This document shows positions 44,485-55,285 of a DNA stretch of 64,000 nucleotides, one piece after another. A program made the position numbers and the translations under genes. The DNA is from an uncultured Persicobacter sp. (GTDB lineage: Bacteria > Bacteroidota > Bacteroidia > Cytophagales > Cyclobacteriaceae). Positions within the stretch are counted from its first letter, which is position 1. The number at the start of each line of letters is the position of its first letter. A model generated the notes under the pieces. That model saw only the letters and a list, made by a program, of their open reading frames with translations. It had not been told where the DNA came from and made no database searches. The stretch lies in the NCBI GenBank assembly GCA_947498325.1, contig CANMKE010000015.1, forward strand, positions 1 through 64,000, written 5' to 3'.

Positions 44485-44514
44485 AAATTTAAATATTTAT
44501 TATCAAGTGTGCAA
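44484..44514 (-). promoter_or_regulatory. Candidate promoter of the tRNA-Trp-secE-nusG-rplK unit
   Basis: On the minus strand TTG (44512-44514), a 20-base spacer and TAAATTTG (44484-44491) match the consensus. The expected start point falls inside the 5' arm of the adjoining terminator. Confidence 0.6.
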
Positions 44515-44557
44515 TATCTATTCCAAAGAATATTATTGACACTCAGATATTAAATTC

Positions 44558-45745
<1,188 letters not shown>

Positions 45746-45916
45746 GTTTCTAAATCCTCAGTTTTGTTATTTAATATATAAAAGAGTAATCGTTTTTAGC
45801 GTTCACCAAAATTAACGCTCGCTTAAGTCAAAAAGACGGAAGTGAACGATTGACTGTCGGCAAATCGAAAGTGAATTGCGAAAGACAAAATAAATATTGG
45901 CTCAACAAACGGAATG

Positions 45917-45947
45917 CAAAGGTAGATGCTTTTTTTCATTTGTCAAA
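45917..45947 (-). promoter_or_regulatory. Promoter of tuf
   Basis: On the minus strand TTTG (45944-45947), a 19-base spacer and TACCTTTG (45917-45924) match the consensus. The predicted leader is about 165 bases, the longest of the promoters found here, and includes an AGCGTT/AACGCT stem-loop at 45799-45820. Confidence 0.78.
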
Positions 45948-45966
45948 TAAAAACGACAAAATTTAA

Positions 45967-45981
45967 AAAGGTTAAACCTTT
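45967..45981. promoter_or_regulatory. 15-base palindrome upstream of the tuf promoter
   Basis: AAAGGTT and AACCTTT flank a single central A. The site starts 19 bases upstream of the tuf -33 element and could be an operator or an A/T-rich upstream element. No regulator is known from the sequence. Confidence 0.3.
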
Positions 45982-46031
45982 GATTTTTAGCAGCCTGAAT
46001 GCATTCGTTTGATTTGTGTGCAAATATATGG

Positions 46032-48602
46032 TTATTCTTCCGTCCTTTCACCATTATTTTTCAATAATTTTTGGTTCTTTTCACTTGATTGTACTTCAAG
46101 GATTATTTCCTGCAAACCATTAAAGGACAAAAAGTTCAAACTTTGAAAAGCAACCATTCTGGTGAAGTCATCTTCTGAGTTTATTGCAAGATTTTTGAGT
46201 CTTTGTGCCCCAGCCCGCTGATCTTTCTCTGGGGCGTTCATCAATAACTCACCGTAATATTGAATCAGGTACCAAAGCTCCTGATTTTCTGAATCATCGA
46301 TTTTTTCCTCAAACCACCCTTTTTTATCCACCATACTGTTCTCAGCGTAGTAACTTGCCACTGCAACCACCATGTTAAGGTCTTTTTCGCCAGCAAACTG
46401 CTCGACAACCTCATTAGCATCGGACGGATGACTTCTTACATAGCCCATCAGCGCAGTGCCGCGCACCTGATAGGAAGGGTAAGACAGGTTTCTTTTGAAG
46501 AGCATTCTGTATTCCGTTGCTGCATCCTCACCGAGTACCCACATTGCGGAACTCCGCACTTCATTGTCTGTATCGTGTTCTGCCAAATCTGCAACCACTG
46601 CCAAATAGGCTTCTTTCTCCTTAACAGAACTTGTTGATATATGGTTCAGTGCCCAATCCCGAATATAACCTACCGAATCTTTCAGCGCCTGATGATATAC
46701 CTGGACATCAAGATCGAGGGAATCAACCTGCAGCTGATCTATGTTTTCGAGGGCAGAAATTCTTGCGATGGCATTTTCTGCTTTTTCGTATTGGTACGTC
46801 CATTCCTTTTCAGATTTTTCATGCTTGACCACACCTACCAAATGCTGCTCAGGGTCTACCAATACCAAATCTGGCTTGGCACCTACTGAAAACTTAAACA
46901 CCTGCTGCTCATCCTCAAGTACAACCTGATGTATTGATTTCTGACCATTAGCCCAAACATCAACCTCCAAAGGTAAGCGGTAAAGCGGTGTTTTATCAAA
47001 ATCCTGGGTCTGCGTCATGGTCACTACAAGCTCGCCCGCCTCATATGTTTGATTCACTTTCAAAATCGGATGTCCTGCGGCATGAAACCACTGATTGAAA
47101 AACCAGCTCAAATCCTGCCCAGTAACCTCTTCAAATGCCAATCGCAACTGTGCAACCTCAGCATTTTTATAGGCGTGTTCGGTTAAATATAAATTCAGCC
47201 CCTGATAAAATGCCTTTTCACCAATTAAATCCTCCAGCATTTTCAATATCAGCCCTCCCTTAGAGTAAGAATGCGCATCAAACATATCTTCCCTGTTTTT
47301 ATACTGATATCTAATCAGCTTCTCCTGTTTGGTCGCGGCTTCAGCGAGATAGGACTGCAACTCTGAGTAATTATGATAATCTCCTTCAGCTTTACCATAC
47401 TTATGTGCCAACCATTCTGCTTCACTAAAATTGGCAAACGCCTCATTCAGCGGCAGGTTTGCCCAAGATTCGCAGGTCACCAAATCCCCGAACCAATGAT
47501 GAAATAATTCATGGGCAATAATATAGTCCCAATTATAGTCCTTCAGTGCTATTGAATCTACATTCAGCTGATCCATAAATACCGAGGCCGTGGTATTTTC
47601 CATAGCACCAGACACAAAATCACGAACTACAATCTGGTCATATTTTGGCCACGGAAAAGGGTAATTCAGCTTTTTGGAGAAAAACTCGATCATCTCTGGG
47701 GTATTACCAAAGATCTTCTTCGCATAAGGTGCGTAATCCCGTTCCATCCAATAATTTACTGGAATATTTTTCCAATGGTCTTCAACTTTCACAAAATCAC
47801 CCACAGCGACCATGAAAAGATATGGCGCATGGGGCTGATCCATTTTCCAGTAATCCGTGCGCGTTCCATCAGAATTCTCCCGAGAATAAATCAACACCCC
47901 GTTGGACAATGTCTTATAACGCTTATCAACCGTTAAATACATCTCTTCGGTACTCTTCTGATTTGGACTATCGATGGTCGGGAACCAGCGACTGTTACTT
48001 TGGGTTTCACCTTGTGACCAAATTTGTTGCGGAACCCCTACACGGCTACTGTCAGCATTAATAAAATAAAGTCCTTTATCATCTTTTATTGCCTTACTGC
48101 CTTCCGATGGCTGATCATAAGGGTGAGCGATATAATTAATTCTAAGCTTCACCAACTCATCCTTACCATATGCACGAGGCAATGTTACCTTGAGCTGGCT
48201 ACTGTCATAATCAAAATCAACGTCAGTCCAATCGTCGCCCACTTTCAACTTCACCCAATTCAGTGTAAAGCCAACAGCATCAAGTGTTACCTCTTTTTGA
48301 TCATAAAAATGTGCTTTCAAATCCAAGGCAGCCTCCCCTTTCACGGCCTTCTTCGCCCAATCAAAAGACAAATCCAATCGGGTATGTAATAAATCGTGTA
48401 CCTTTGTTCGCGCAGCCTGATAGCGTGGCTGCTTGCGCAGGGTATCTGTAAGAACAACGGGAGCCTCCTGAACAGCAAGAGCAGGTGGATCTGCCTGATG
48501 CGGCATGGCAGACTGATGAGGAGCGACTGACTTACAGCCAAATGAAAATACGCCGACCATCAGCAATAATCGAGGAACGGATTGAAGAAACTTTATTTGC
48601 AT
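46032..48602 (-). CDS. M1-family zinc aminopeptidase, lipoprotein, with C-terminal helical repeats
   Basis: ATG at 48602 gives 856 residues; an in-frame ATG at 48671 would place extra residues before a clear lipoprotein signal (residues 1-23, with VFSFGC as lipobox). The M1 catalytic core has GAMENTTASVF near 335, HELFHHW near 363 and a second zinc ligand in NEAFANFSEAEW. The region after about 610 is helical with HEAT-like repeats. It should release N-terminal residues from peptides in the periplasm or at the surface. It is a single-gene unit, divergent from pyrH. Confidence 0.92.
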   Translation of the reverse strand: MQIKFLQSVPRLLLMVGVFSFGCKSVAPHQSAMPHQADPPALAVQEAPVVLTDTLRKQPRYQAARTKVHDLLHTRLDLSFDWAKKAVKGEAALDLKAHFYDQKEVTLDAVGFTLNWVKLKVGDDWTDVDFDYDSSQLKVTLPRAYGKDELVKLRINYIAHPYDQPSEGSKAIKDDKGLYFINADSSRVGVPQQIWSQGETQSNSRWFPTIDSPNQKSTEEMYLTVDKRYKTLSNGVLIYSRENSDGTRTDYWKMDQPHAPYLFMVAVGDFVKVEDHWKNIPVNYWMERDYAPYAKKIFGNTPEMIEFFSKKLNYPFPWPKYDQIVVRDFVSGAMENTTASVFMDQLNVDSIALKDYNWDYIIAHELFHHWFGDLVTCESWANLPLNEAFANFSEAEWLAHKYGKAEGDYHNYSELQSYLAEAATKQEKLIRYQYKNREDMFDAHSYSKGGLILKMLEDLIGEKAFYQGLNLYLTEHAYKNAEVAQLRLAFEEVTGQDLSWFFNQWFHAAGHPILKVNQTYEAGELVVTMTQTQDFDKTPLYRLPLEVDVWANGQKSIHQVVLEDEQQVFKFSVGAKPDLVLVDPEQHLVGVVKHEKSEKEWTYQYEKAENAIARISALENIDQLQVDSLDLDVQVYHQALKDSVGYIRDWALNHISTSSVKEKEAYLAVVADLAEHDTDNEVRSSAMWVLGEDAATEYRMLFKRNLSYPSYQVRGTALMGYVRSHPSDANEVVEQFAGEKDLNMVVAVASYYAENSMVDKKGWFEEKIDDSENQELWYLIQYYGELLMNAPEKDQRAGAQRLKNLAINSEDDFTRMVAFQSLNFLSFNGLQEIILEVQSSEKNQKLLKNNGERTEE

Positions 48603-48720
48603 GTGGCAAATATTATTATTTTTATTAAAAGTAAATACAAAGTAAGTTCTGTTTCTCAAAAATCTTTTCAATCAGACATTTTATGCCTGCTGTATTTTAG
48701 GAATCGGCCTTGTACTCCCG

Positions 48721-48728
48721 TATATTTG
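48721..48728 (+). promoter_or_regulatory. Candidate -7 element of pyrH-frr
   Basis: TATATTTG matches TAnnTTTG, 30 bases ahead of the pyrH ATG. No clear TTTG stands at the right distance, so support is partial. Confidence 0.4.
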
Positions 48729-48757
48729 TCTGATTTATTTGACAAGTGCCAGTCCTT

Positions 48758-49468
48758 ATGAAATACAAAAGAATTCTTTTAAAGCTAAGCGGTGAAGCAT
48801 TAGCAGGAGCAGACAAACACGGTATCTCTCCAGAACAACTGATCCAATATACACAAGATATTAAAGCCGCTTTGGATAAAGGGGTGGAAATTGCAATCGT
48901 TATTGGCGGTGGCAATATCTTCCGCGGAATCCAGGCTGAAAAATCAGGTGTGGACCGTGTTCAGGGTGACTACATGGGTATGTTGGCCACTTTAATCAAT
49001 GCCATGGCGTTGCAGAGTGCCTTGGAAAACCAGGGAATCCAAACCCGATTGATGTCTGGTTTACAAATTAACCAAGTCTGCGAACCATTTATCCGTAGAA
49101 AAGCAGTTCGTCATCTTGAAAAAGGACGTGTTGTCATCTTTGGAGCAGGGATTGGTAATCCTTATTTCACAACGGACTCCACAGCCTCTTTGAGAGCTGT
49201 TGAAATCGAAGCTGATGTTGTATTGAAAGGAACGCGTGTAGACGGTGTTTACACTGCTGATCCTGAAAAAGACCCTGAAGCACAAAAATTCAACAATATT
49301 TCATTTGCTGAAGTTTATAAACGTGGATTGAACGTGATGGACATGACCGCCTTTACGCTATGTAAAGAAAATGGCCTGCCAATCATTGTTTTTGACATGA
49401 ATAAAAAAGGCAATTTGGAAAGATTGGTGACTGGAGAAGATATCGGAACATTAATTTCAGACAAATAA
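48758..49468 (+). CDS. pyrH: UMP kinase
   Basis: ATG at 48758 gives 236 residues beginning [20 protein letters not shown]; a GTG four codons upstream is possible but less usual. This hexameric bacterial UMP kinase of the amino-acid-kinase fold makes UDP from UMP. Motifs are [11 protein letters not shown] near 50, [20 protein letters not shown] and [20 protein letters not shown]. It is followed after twelve bases by frr, a conserved pair. Confidence 0.97.
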   Translation: MKYKRILLKLSGEALAGADKHGISPEQLIQYTQDIKAALDKGVEIAIVIGGGNIFRGIQAEKSGVDRVQGDYMGMLATLINAMALQSALENQGIQTRLMSGLQINQVCEPFIRRKAVRHLEKGRVVIFGAGIGNPYFTTDSTASLRAVEIEADVVLKGTRVDGVYTADPEKDPEAQKFNNISFAEVYKRGLNVMDMTAFTLCKENGLPIIVFDMNKKGNLERLVTGEDIGTLISDK

Positions 49469-49480
49469 TAATACATACTC

Positions 49481-50041
49481 ATGGAAGAGATCGAATTTTA
49501 TTTGGAAGAAGCCAAAGAAGGTATGGAAAAAGCCATTAATGCCGTAGCGCATGAAATGACTAAAATCCGTGCAGGAAAAGCTTCTCCACAGATGCTTGAT
49601 GGACTGACTGTAGAATATTACGGATCAGTAACTCCTCTTAATCAAGTTTCTTCTGTTACAACTCCAGATGCTCGTTCTTTAGCGATCAAGCCATTTGAAA
49701 GAAACTTAATCAATGACATCGAGCGTTCGATTATCAACTCTGATCTGGGATTGGCGCCAATGAACAATGGTGAAATGATCCTACTCACTATTCCTCCTTT
49801 AACTGAGGAACGCCGTAAGGATTTGGCTAAACAAGCAAAAAACGAGGCTGAAAATGGGAAAATCCGTGTTCGCCGCGTTCGTCAGGAAACTAACGATGCT
49901 TTGAAAAAGCTGAAAAATGATGGTGCATCTGAAGATATGATCAAAGATGCTGAGGACTCGGTTCAGAAGCTTACCACTGCATATTACGCCAAAATCGAAG
50001 AGGTTTATGCGAAGAAAGAAAAGGATATCATGACGATCTAA
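49481..50041 (+). CDS. frr: Ribosome recycling factor
   Basis: This 186-residue protein splits post-termination ribosomes with EF-G. The two-domain, tRNA-like shape is reflected in an N-terminal helix (EMTKIRAGKASPQMLDGLTV) and a C-terminal helical segment (NGKIRVRRVRQETNDALKKL). It is transcribed behind pyrH and followed by a strong terminator. Confidence 0.98.
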   Translation: MEEIEFYLEEAKEGMEKAINAVAHEMTKIRAGKASPQMLDGLTVEYYGSVTPLNQVSSVTTPDARSLAIKPFERNLINDIERSIINSDLGLAPMNNGEMILLTIPPLTEERRKDLAKQAKNEAENGKIRVRRVRQETNDALKKLKNDGASEDMIKDAEDSVQKLTTAYYAKIEEVYAKKEKDIMTI

Positions 50042-50066
50042 TGATATGCTTTATTCTTGAAGCAAA

Positions 50067-50100
50067 AACAGCTGAGGCCAAACCTCAGCTGTTTTTTTTT
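50067..50100 (+). terminator. Terminator of pyrH-frr
   Basis: AACAGCTGAGG (50067-50077) pairs perfectly with CCTCAGCTGTT (50083-50093), followed by T residues to 50100. Confidence 0.93.
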
Positions 50101-50120
50101 GTCCAAAAATCTTTTGGCGT

Positions 50121-50152
50121 AAAAAAATCCATGTCTATAATAAACATGGATT
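50121..50152 (-). terminator. Terminator of lpdA
   Basis: AATCCATGT (50126-50134) pairs with ACATGGATT (50144-50152). On the minus strand it runs into seven T residues. Confidence 0.82.
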
Positions 50153-50177
50153 CCTTTGGTATTATTTTAATAGGTTC

Positions 50178-51572
50178 TTAAAGGTGAATCACCTCATCAT
50201 AAGCCGCTGCGGTAGCTTCCATCACTGCTTCTGACATTGTTGGGTGAGGGTGAACAGCCTTCAATATTTCATGCCCTGTTGCCTCAAGCTTACGTGCAGC
50301 AACAACCTCTGCAATCATCTCAGTAACGTTAGCACCAATCATGTGGGCACCTAACCACTCCCCGTACTTCGCATCAAAGATTACTTTCACGAAACCTTCA
50401 CTTGCTCCAGCCGCTTTTGCTTTTCCAGATGCCGAGAATGGGAATTTCCCTACTTTAATATCATAACCAGCATCCTTGGCTGCTTGCTCGGTATAACCTA
50501 CCGATGAAACCTCAGGCGTACAATATGTACATCCAGGAATGTTTTTGTAATCCAATGGCTCTGGGCTGTCACCTGCAATTTTCTCTACACAGATAATTCC
50601 TTCCGCAGAAGCTACGTGCGCCAAAGCTGGGCCATGAACGATATCACCAATAGCATAAACACCAGGGATATTTGTACGGTAGTAATCATCTACAATCACT
50701 TTACCACGGTCGTACATCACACCAACATCTTCCAAACCGATGTTCTCCAAATTGGTCGATACACCAACTGCAGAAAGGACTACATCAGCCTCAATAGTCT
50801 CTTCACCCTTAGCCGTTTTCACTGTAACTACACAGCCTTCTCCTGAAGTATCTACATTTGTTACTTCAGACTTGGTTTTGATCTTAATGCCTTTTTTCTT
50901 GTACTCACGCTCCAACTGCTTCGAGATATCTGTATCCTCTACAGGAACGATTCGGTCCATAAACTCTACAATTGTTACTTCTGTACCAATTGAGTTATAA
51001 AAATAAGCAAACTCAACACCAATAGCACCAGAACCTACCACAACCAATTTCTTTGGCTGAGTTTCCAATGACATCGCCTGGCGGTAACCGATAATCTTTT
51101 TACCATCAATCGGCAACGAAGGCAACTCACGCGCACGGCCACCCGTCGCAAGAATAATATGGTCAGCACTGTATTCAGTAACAACACCATCTGCAGCGGT
51201 AACCGCTACCTTCTTGCCTGCAACCAATTTACCCGTACCGTTGATTACATCAATTTTGTTCTTCTTCATCAAGAACTGCACCCCTTTGCTCATGCTTTCA
51301 GCAACACCACGAGAACGCTTCACCATTCCTGTAAAGTCTGCTGTGGCATCACTTACCGAGATTCCGTAATCTGCTGCATGTTGAATGTATTCGTAAACCT
51401 GAGCTGATTTCAAAAGCGCTTTCGTTGGAATACACCCCCAGTTCAGGCAAATACCTCCTAAGTTTTCCTTTTCAACGATTGCTACTTTCAAGCCAAGTTG
51501 AGAAGCGCGGATTGCAGCTACGTATCCACCAGGACCGCTACCTACAATAATTACATCATGTTTTGCTGACAT
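50178..51572 (-). CDS. lpdA: Dihydrolipoamide dehydrogenase (E3)
   Basis: This 464-residue flavoenzyme re-oxidises lipoyl groups of the 2-oxoacid dehydrogenase and glycine cleavage complexes, reducing NAD+. FAD is bound by GSGPGGYVAAIRASQLG near 11-27. The redox disulfide is in GGICLNWGCIPTKALL near 39-54. The NAD domain has VVGSGAIGVEFAYFY near 180, and the His-Glu pair lies in the C-terminal HPHPTMSEAVMEA. No E1/E2 genes adjoin. lipB at the window end supplies lipoylation for its partners. Confidence 0.97.
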   Translation of the reverse strand: MSAKHDVIIVGSGPGGYVAAIRASQLGLKVAIVEKENLGGICLNWGCIPTKALLKSAQVYEYIQHAADYGISVSDATADFTGMVKRSRGVAESMSKGVQFLMKKNKIDVINGTGKLVAGKKVAVTAADGVVTEYSADHIILATGGRARELPSLPIDGKKIIGYRQAMSLETQPKKLVVVGSGAIGVEFAYFYNSIGTEVTIVEFMDRIVPVEDTDISKQLEREYKKKGIKIKTKSEVTNVDTSGEGCVVTVKTAKGEETIEADVVLSAVGVSTNLENIGLEDVGVMYDRGKVIVDDYYRTNIPGVYAIGDIVHGPALAHVASAEGIICVEKIAGDSPEPLDYKNIPGCTYCTPEVSSVGYTEQAAKDAGYDIKVGKFPFSASGKAKAAGASEGFVKVIFDAKYGEWLGAHMIGANVTEMIAEVVAARKLEATGHEILKAVHPHPTMSEAVMEATAAAYDEVIHL

Positions 51573-51874
51573 CTTATATTAGGGTATAGTTATTCGATTA
51601 GATTTGATTTTGCGAATTTATAGGTTAAGTCAATCCATGCCAACAAATAAAACGATAAATATCATCTTTTTTTATTTTTTTTATTGGATAACAGACGATA
51701 ACACTAATTTAACGCCACAAATATCTTTAAAAAATCAATATTGATAATCGGCTTGAAAAAATCAAATCCCCCGTAATTAGTTTCTTTTTTCCGAAGATTT
51801 CTAAAACTTGAAATTCTATGCCTATATTTGAGCTCATTTAGATTCTCGAAATCAAGAAAATAAAAAATAAATTC
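51573..51874. other. 302-base divergent region between lpdA and fabG
   Basis: It is A/T-rich. It contains the fabG promoter (51808-51840). For lpdA a poorer candidate lies nearer its start (TAAATTCG behind TTTG). No gene was found in it. Confidence 0.6.
51808..51840 (+). promoter_or_regulatory. Promoter of fabG
   Basis: TTG (51808-51810), a 22-base spacer and TATATTTG (51833-51840) match the Bacteroidota pattern, 34 bases ahead of the ATG. Confidence 0.6.
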
Positions 51875-52621
51875 ATGAAACTTTTAGAAGGAAAAACAGC
51901 CCTTGTAACGGGTGCTTCCAAAGGAATCGGTCGGGCAATCGCCCTTACTTTTGCCGAGCAGGGTGCTAATGTCGCTTTCACATACCTTTCAAGTGTTGAA
52001 AAAGGGCAAGCTTTAGAGGCTGAATTAGCCGAAAAAGGTGTTCAGGCAAAAGGTTTCCGTTCTGATGCTTCAGACTTTGCTGCTGCAGAGGAATTGATCA
52101 ACGACGTAGTTTCGACATTTGGCCGCTTAGATGTATTGGTGAACAATGCGGGTATTACAAAAGATGGTTTGCTGATGCGAATGAACGAAGAACAATTCGA
52201 CCAAGTCATTCAGGTAAACCTAAAATCTGTTTTTAATACTGTAAAAGCAGCTACACGCCAATTAATGAAACAAAGAGGTGGATCGATTATCAACATGTCA
52301 TCTGTTGTCGGCGTGAAAGGGAATGCTGGTCAGGCAAACTACGCAGCCTCAAAAGCAGGTATCATTGGCTTTACTAAATCTGTTGCTTTGGAATTAGGCT
52401 CAAGAGGCATTCGTGCAAACGTGGTTGCTCCTGGCTTCATTGAAACCGAAATGACTGCAGCATTGGATGAAAAACAAGTTCAAGGATGGAGAGATGCTAT
52501 TCCTCTAAAACGCGGTGGCGCTCCAGAAGATGTTGCAAACACTTGTGTTTTCTTGGCATCAGATATGTCAGCTTACACAACTGGGCAAGTTTTTCAGGTA
52601 GATGGTGGTATGCTTACCTGA
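51875..52621 (+). CDS. fabG: 3-oxoacyl-[acyl-carrier-protein] reductase
   Basis: This 248-residue short-chain dehydrogenase reduces 3-oxoacyl-ACP with NADPH in fatty acid elongation. TGASKGIGRAIAL near 13-25 binds the cofactor; NNAG follows near 90. The catalytic Ser is in INMSSVVGVKGNAGQANYAA, with Tyr and Lys in YAASK. The length and the C-terminal YTTGQVFQVDGGML are canonical. It stands alone with promoter and terminator, not in a fab cluster. Confidence 0.95.
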   Translation: MKLLEGKTALVTGASKGIGRAIALTFAEQGANVAFTYLSSVEKGQALEAELAEKGVQAKGFRSDASDFAAAEELINDVVSTFGRLDVLVNNAGITKDGLLMRMNEEQFDQVIQVNLKSVFNTVKAATRQLMKQRGGSIINMSSVVGVKGNAGQANYAASKAGIIGFTKSVALELGSRGIRANVVAPGFIETEMTAALDEKQVQGWRDAIPLKRGGAPEDVANTCVFLASDMSAYTTGQVFQVDGGMLT

Positions 52622-52640
52622 TCTACAAAATTCTTAAAAA

Positions 52641-52671
52641 AAAGAGCGACCGATTCGGTGGCTCTTTTTTT
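52641..52671 (+). terminator. Terminator of fabG
   Basis: AAAGAGC-G-ACCG and CGGT-G-GCTCTTT pair around ATT with one G-G mismatch, followed by a T run. Confidence 0.85.
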
Positions 52672-52804
52672 ATGCAAAAAATTTCCCTTCTCGTAGATCA
52701 TCAACTTTTTTTTGCATTTTTATCAGAAAATAAAAGGTACATTACGTAAAAACATTGACGGCCATTTTTTCTGGCACCCAATTCTCAACCCATAAATTCT
52801 GTTC

Positions 52805-54883
52805 ATGGAATCAATTCAGGTTCAACTGCCCATTTCTGCCTGGTGGCTAATTCCAGCCTTATTTTTAGGCTTACTTTACGCATACCTACAGTATAAACAC
52901 CCGCAGCGTTTCTCCAAACCTGTAAGAAATGTATTGGCGGTCTTTCGATTTATGATTGTTACTGTTCTTGCTTTTTTACTGATGAATCCACTGATCAAAA
53001 CGGTCAGTAATAAAACAGAAGCGCCAAGTATGGTCATGCTACTCGATGCCTCCACGTCAATCAATGACTACTCCGACTCCCTTAATCTCGAAAAGAGTAT
53101 CAGAGCGCTCTCCAAATGGAAAGATCAGTTAGAAAATCTGGGCTTTAAAATAGATGTGCAGGATTTGGAAGGCAATCACTTGAGTAACTTACAGGAAGTA
53201 CAATTCTCTGAGAATGCCACAAATTTATCCAATGCACTCCAAAGTGTAAAAACCAGTTATGAGGGCCGCAATTTAGCGGGTATTTTACTGCTCAGTGATG
53301 GGCTTTATAATCAAGGTATTAATCCTACTTACCTCAATTTAAATACCCCATTATATATTTTGGGAGCAGGTGATACTATTCCCAAGAATGATTTAGGAAT
53401 AAAAAAATTACGATTCAACAAGGTCGTATATCAGGGCAATCAGTTTTTACTTCAGGCTCAGGTTGAGGCTTTCGGTTTTATGGGAAAAACAGCTAACATC
53501 AGGCTAATCCATAGCGGAAAGGTCATTGCTCAGCAAAAAGTCGCCATAGAAAAGGACCGCGATTTATTGGACGTTGACTTCAAAGTAGATGCTAAAGAAA
53601 AAGGGTTACACCGATATCAGGTTGAAATTGTTCCTATCGATGGTGAATTCACGACTAATAACAATAAAAAGCAGGCTTATATTGAAGTCATTGAGGGAAA
53701 GCAAAAAATAGTCTGTATAGCTTATGCACCACATCCCGACCTCAAATTTTTACGATCAATCATTGAAGAAAATAAAAACTATGAGTTTGAGCTAAAATAT
53801 ATCAACAGCAAGACGGCACTCCCAAAGTCACCTTTTGACCTGGTCATATTCCATCAAATTCCCAACAAGAAGAACTTAGGCAATGCGCTGATCGCCACTG
53901 CAGAAAAAAGAAATATTCCAAGCCTATTCATGACAGGCAATACTACGGACTTCAACCAATTGAACAAGCTGAATAAAGCCCTTACTTTAGTTGGTTACCG
54001 AGGACAAAAAGATCAAGTTTTTGGAAAGTACAACAACAGCTTTTCCTTATTCAACCTTTCCTCTGATTACCAAGGGATTATTTCATCATTACCTCCACTT
54101 ACCGTCCCTTATGGTGAAGTTGCTTTGAAAGGCGCAAGTCAGACGGTCATTTTTCAACAGATTGGTGCTGTTACTACCGAAAAACCCGTGTTGGCAATAA
54201 ACACTTCTGCAGGAAGCCGAAGTGCTACCTTTATAGGTTCTGGCTTGTTTCGGTGGAAGCTGAAAGAATTTGCCCAACATGGAGAAGTGGTTGCTTCAAG
54301 CGAACTCTTTAAAAAAGTGTTACAGCTGCTTTCCAAAAAAACAGACAAAAGGCAATTTAAATTTTACCCACAAAAAAATGAATACTGGACAAATGAACAG
54401 GTTGTGTTTCAGGCAAACTTGATGAATGAACTTTTTGAGTCCATTTACGACCTGCCGATTCAACTGACCCTAACTCATGAGAATAATGCTGTTCAAAACT
54501 ACGAATTTGTTCCAGGAAAAAACAATAATCGTTTCAGGGTAAAAAATTTACAGGAAGGGCTGTACCAATACAAGGCTACAGTTAAAATTAATGGAAAGCA
54601 GTTCATTAATAAAGGGGAGTTACTGATGAAAAAACAGGAGTTGGAGGCGCTGCAAATTACCGCAGACTTTGACATGCTGAGACATCTTGCTCACACCAAT
54701 AGAGGAGGCTTCCAAAGTATAGATAACTTTAATCCACAACAATGGACTCCAGCACAAGCACAGGGCCGTATTTATTCTGAAGAATCTTTCAGGCCGCTTA
54801 TCGACCTTAAATGGATCTTGCTGTTATTTGCCATTTTATTAACTGCTGAATGGTTCTTACGAAAGCTCAATGGCAGCTATTAA
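52805..54883 (+). CDS. vWA-like membrane protein with periplasmic domains
   Basis: This 692-residue protein has two N-terminal membrane helices (about 13-28 and 43-64), a von Willebrand A-like domain with MIDAS-type Asp81-Ser83-Ser85 (LLDASTSI) and LLLSDG near 160, a long beta-rich middle, and a C-terminal helix (LKWILLLFAILLTAEWFL). The arrangement resembles large Bacteroidota membrane proteins of the BatA-like/vWA kind, with an interior segment that may be glutamine-amidotransferase-like. No neighbouring bat operon (moxR, batABCDE) is present. The function is unknown. Confidence 0.65.
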   Translation: MESIQVQLPISAWWLIPALFLGLLYAYLQYKHPQRFSKPVRNVLAVFRFMIVTVLAFLLMNPLIKTVSNKTEAPSMVMLLDASTSINDYSDSLNLEKSIRALSKWKDQLENLGFKIDVQDLEGNHLSNLQEVQFSENATNLSNALQSVKTSYEGRNLAGILLLSDGLYNQGINPTYLNLNTPLYILGAGDTIPKNDLGIKKLRFNKVVYQGNQFLLQAQVEAFGFMGKTANIRLIHSGKVIAQQKVAIEKDRDLLDVDFKVDAKEKGLHRYQVEIVPIDGEFTTNNNKKQAYIEVIEGKQKIVCIAYAPHPDLKFLRSIIEENKNYEFELKYINSKTALPKSPFDLVIFHQIPNKKNLGNALIATAEKRNIPSLFMTGNTTDFNQLNKLNKALTLVGYRGQKDQVFGKYNNSFSLFNLSSDYQGIISSLPPLTVPYGEVALKGASQTVIFQQIGAVTTEKPVLAINTSAGSRSATFIGSGLFRWKLKEFAQHGEVVASSELFKKVLQLLSKKTDKRQFKFYPQKNEYWTNEQVVFQANLMNELFESIYDLPIQLTLTHENNAVQNYEFVPGKNNNRFRVKNLQEGLYQYKATVKINGKQFINKGELLMKKQELEALQITADFDMLRHLAHTNRGGFQSIDNFNPQQWTPAQAQGRIYSEESFRPLIDLKWILLLFAILLTAEWFLRKLNGSY

Positions 54884-55285
54884 TTTGACTATCTTTCTGA
54901 AGATGATTTAAAAAAGGCTTCCCTCATTTAGGACTACTTGCTAAAAACACAGCCATCAACCACCAGTGTTCTATTTTTAGAGCGTGATTTCCCTCAGATT
55001 AATGATGCGAACTTAATGAGACGGGACTCAACAAAAACACTACTGATCTCATTAAATTTCGAAAATAAGCTTTTATCAAGAGCGAGTAACATTCCGTTGG
55101 TCGCTTGCATTTGACAAGATGAAAATCATATCCCGTCGTTCAAATACAATAAAAGTGCCCTCTGAGTCAAATTTTACTGGAGTTGCCTTCCATTAAAAGG
55201 ACCTGAGTGTCATTCATTTTCAAACATAAAAAAAGTGAACAACGAAATGCTGTTCACTTTTTTATATTATGGGATATTTACTTCT
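54884..55285. other. 402-base intergenic region, largely unexplained
   Basis: It separates two convergent genes. The last part is the clpC terminator (55229-55263). The preceding 340 bases show no coding region, promoter or repeat that I can support. Confidence 0.6.
55229..55263 (-). terminator. Terminator of clpC
   Basis: AAAAAGTGAACA pairs with TGTTCACTTTTT around a nine-base loop. T residues flank it on both strands, so it can act in both directions. Confidence 0.85.
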
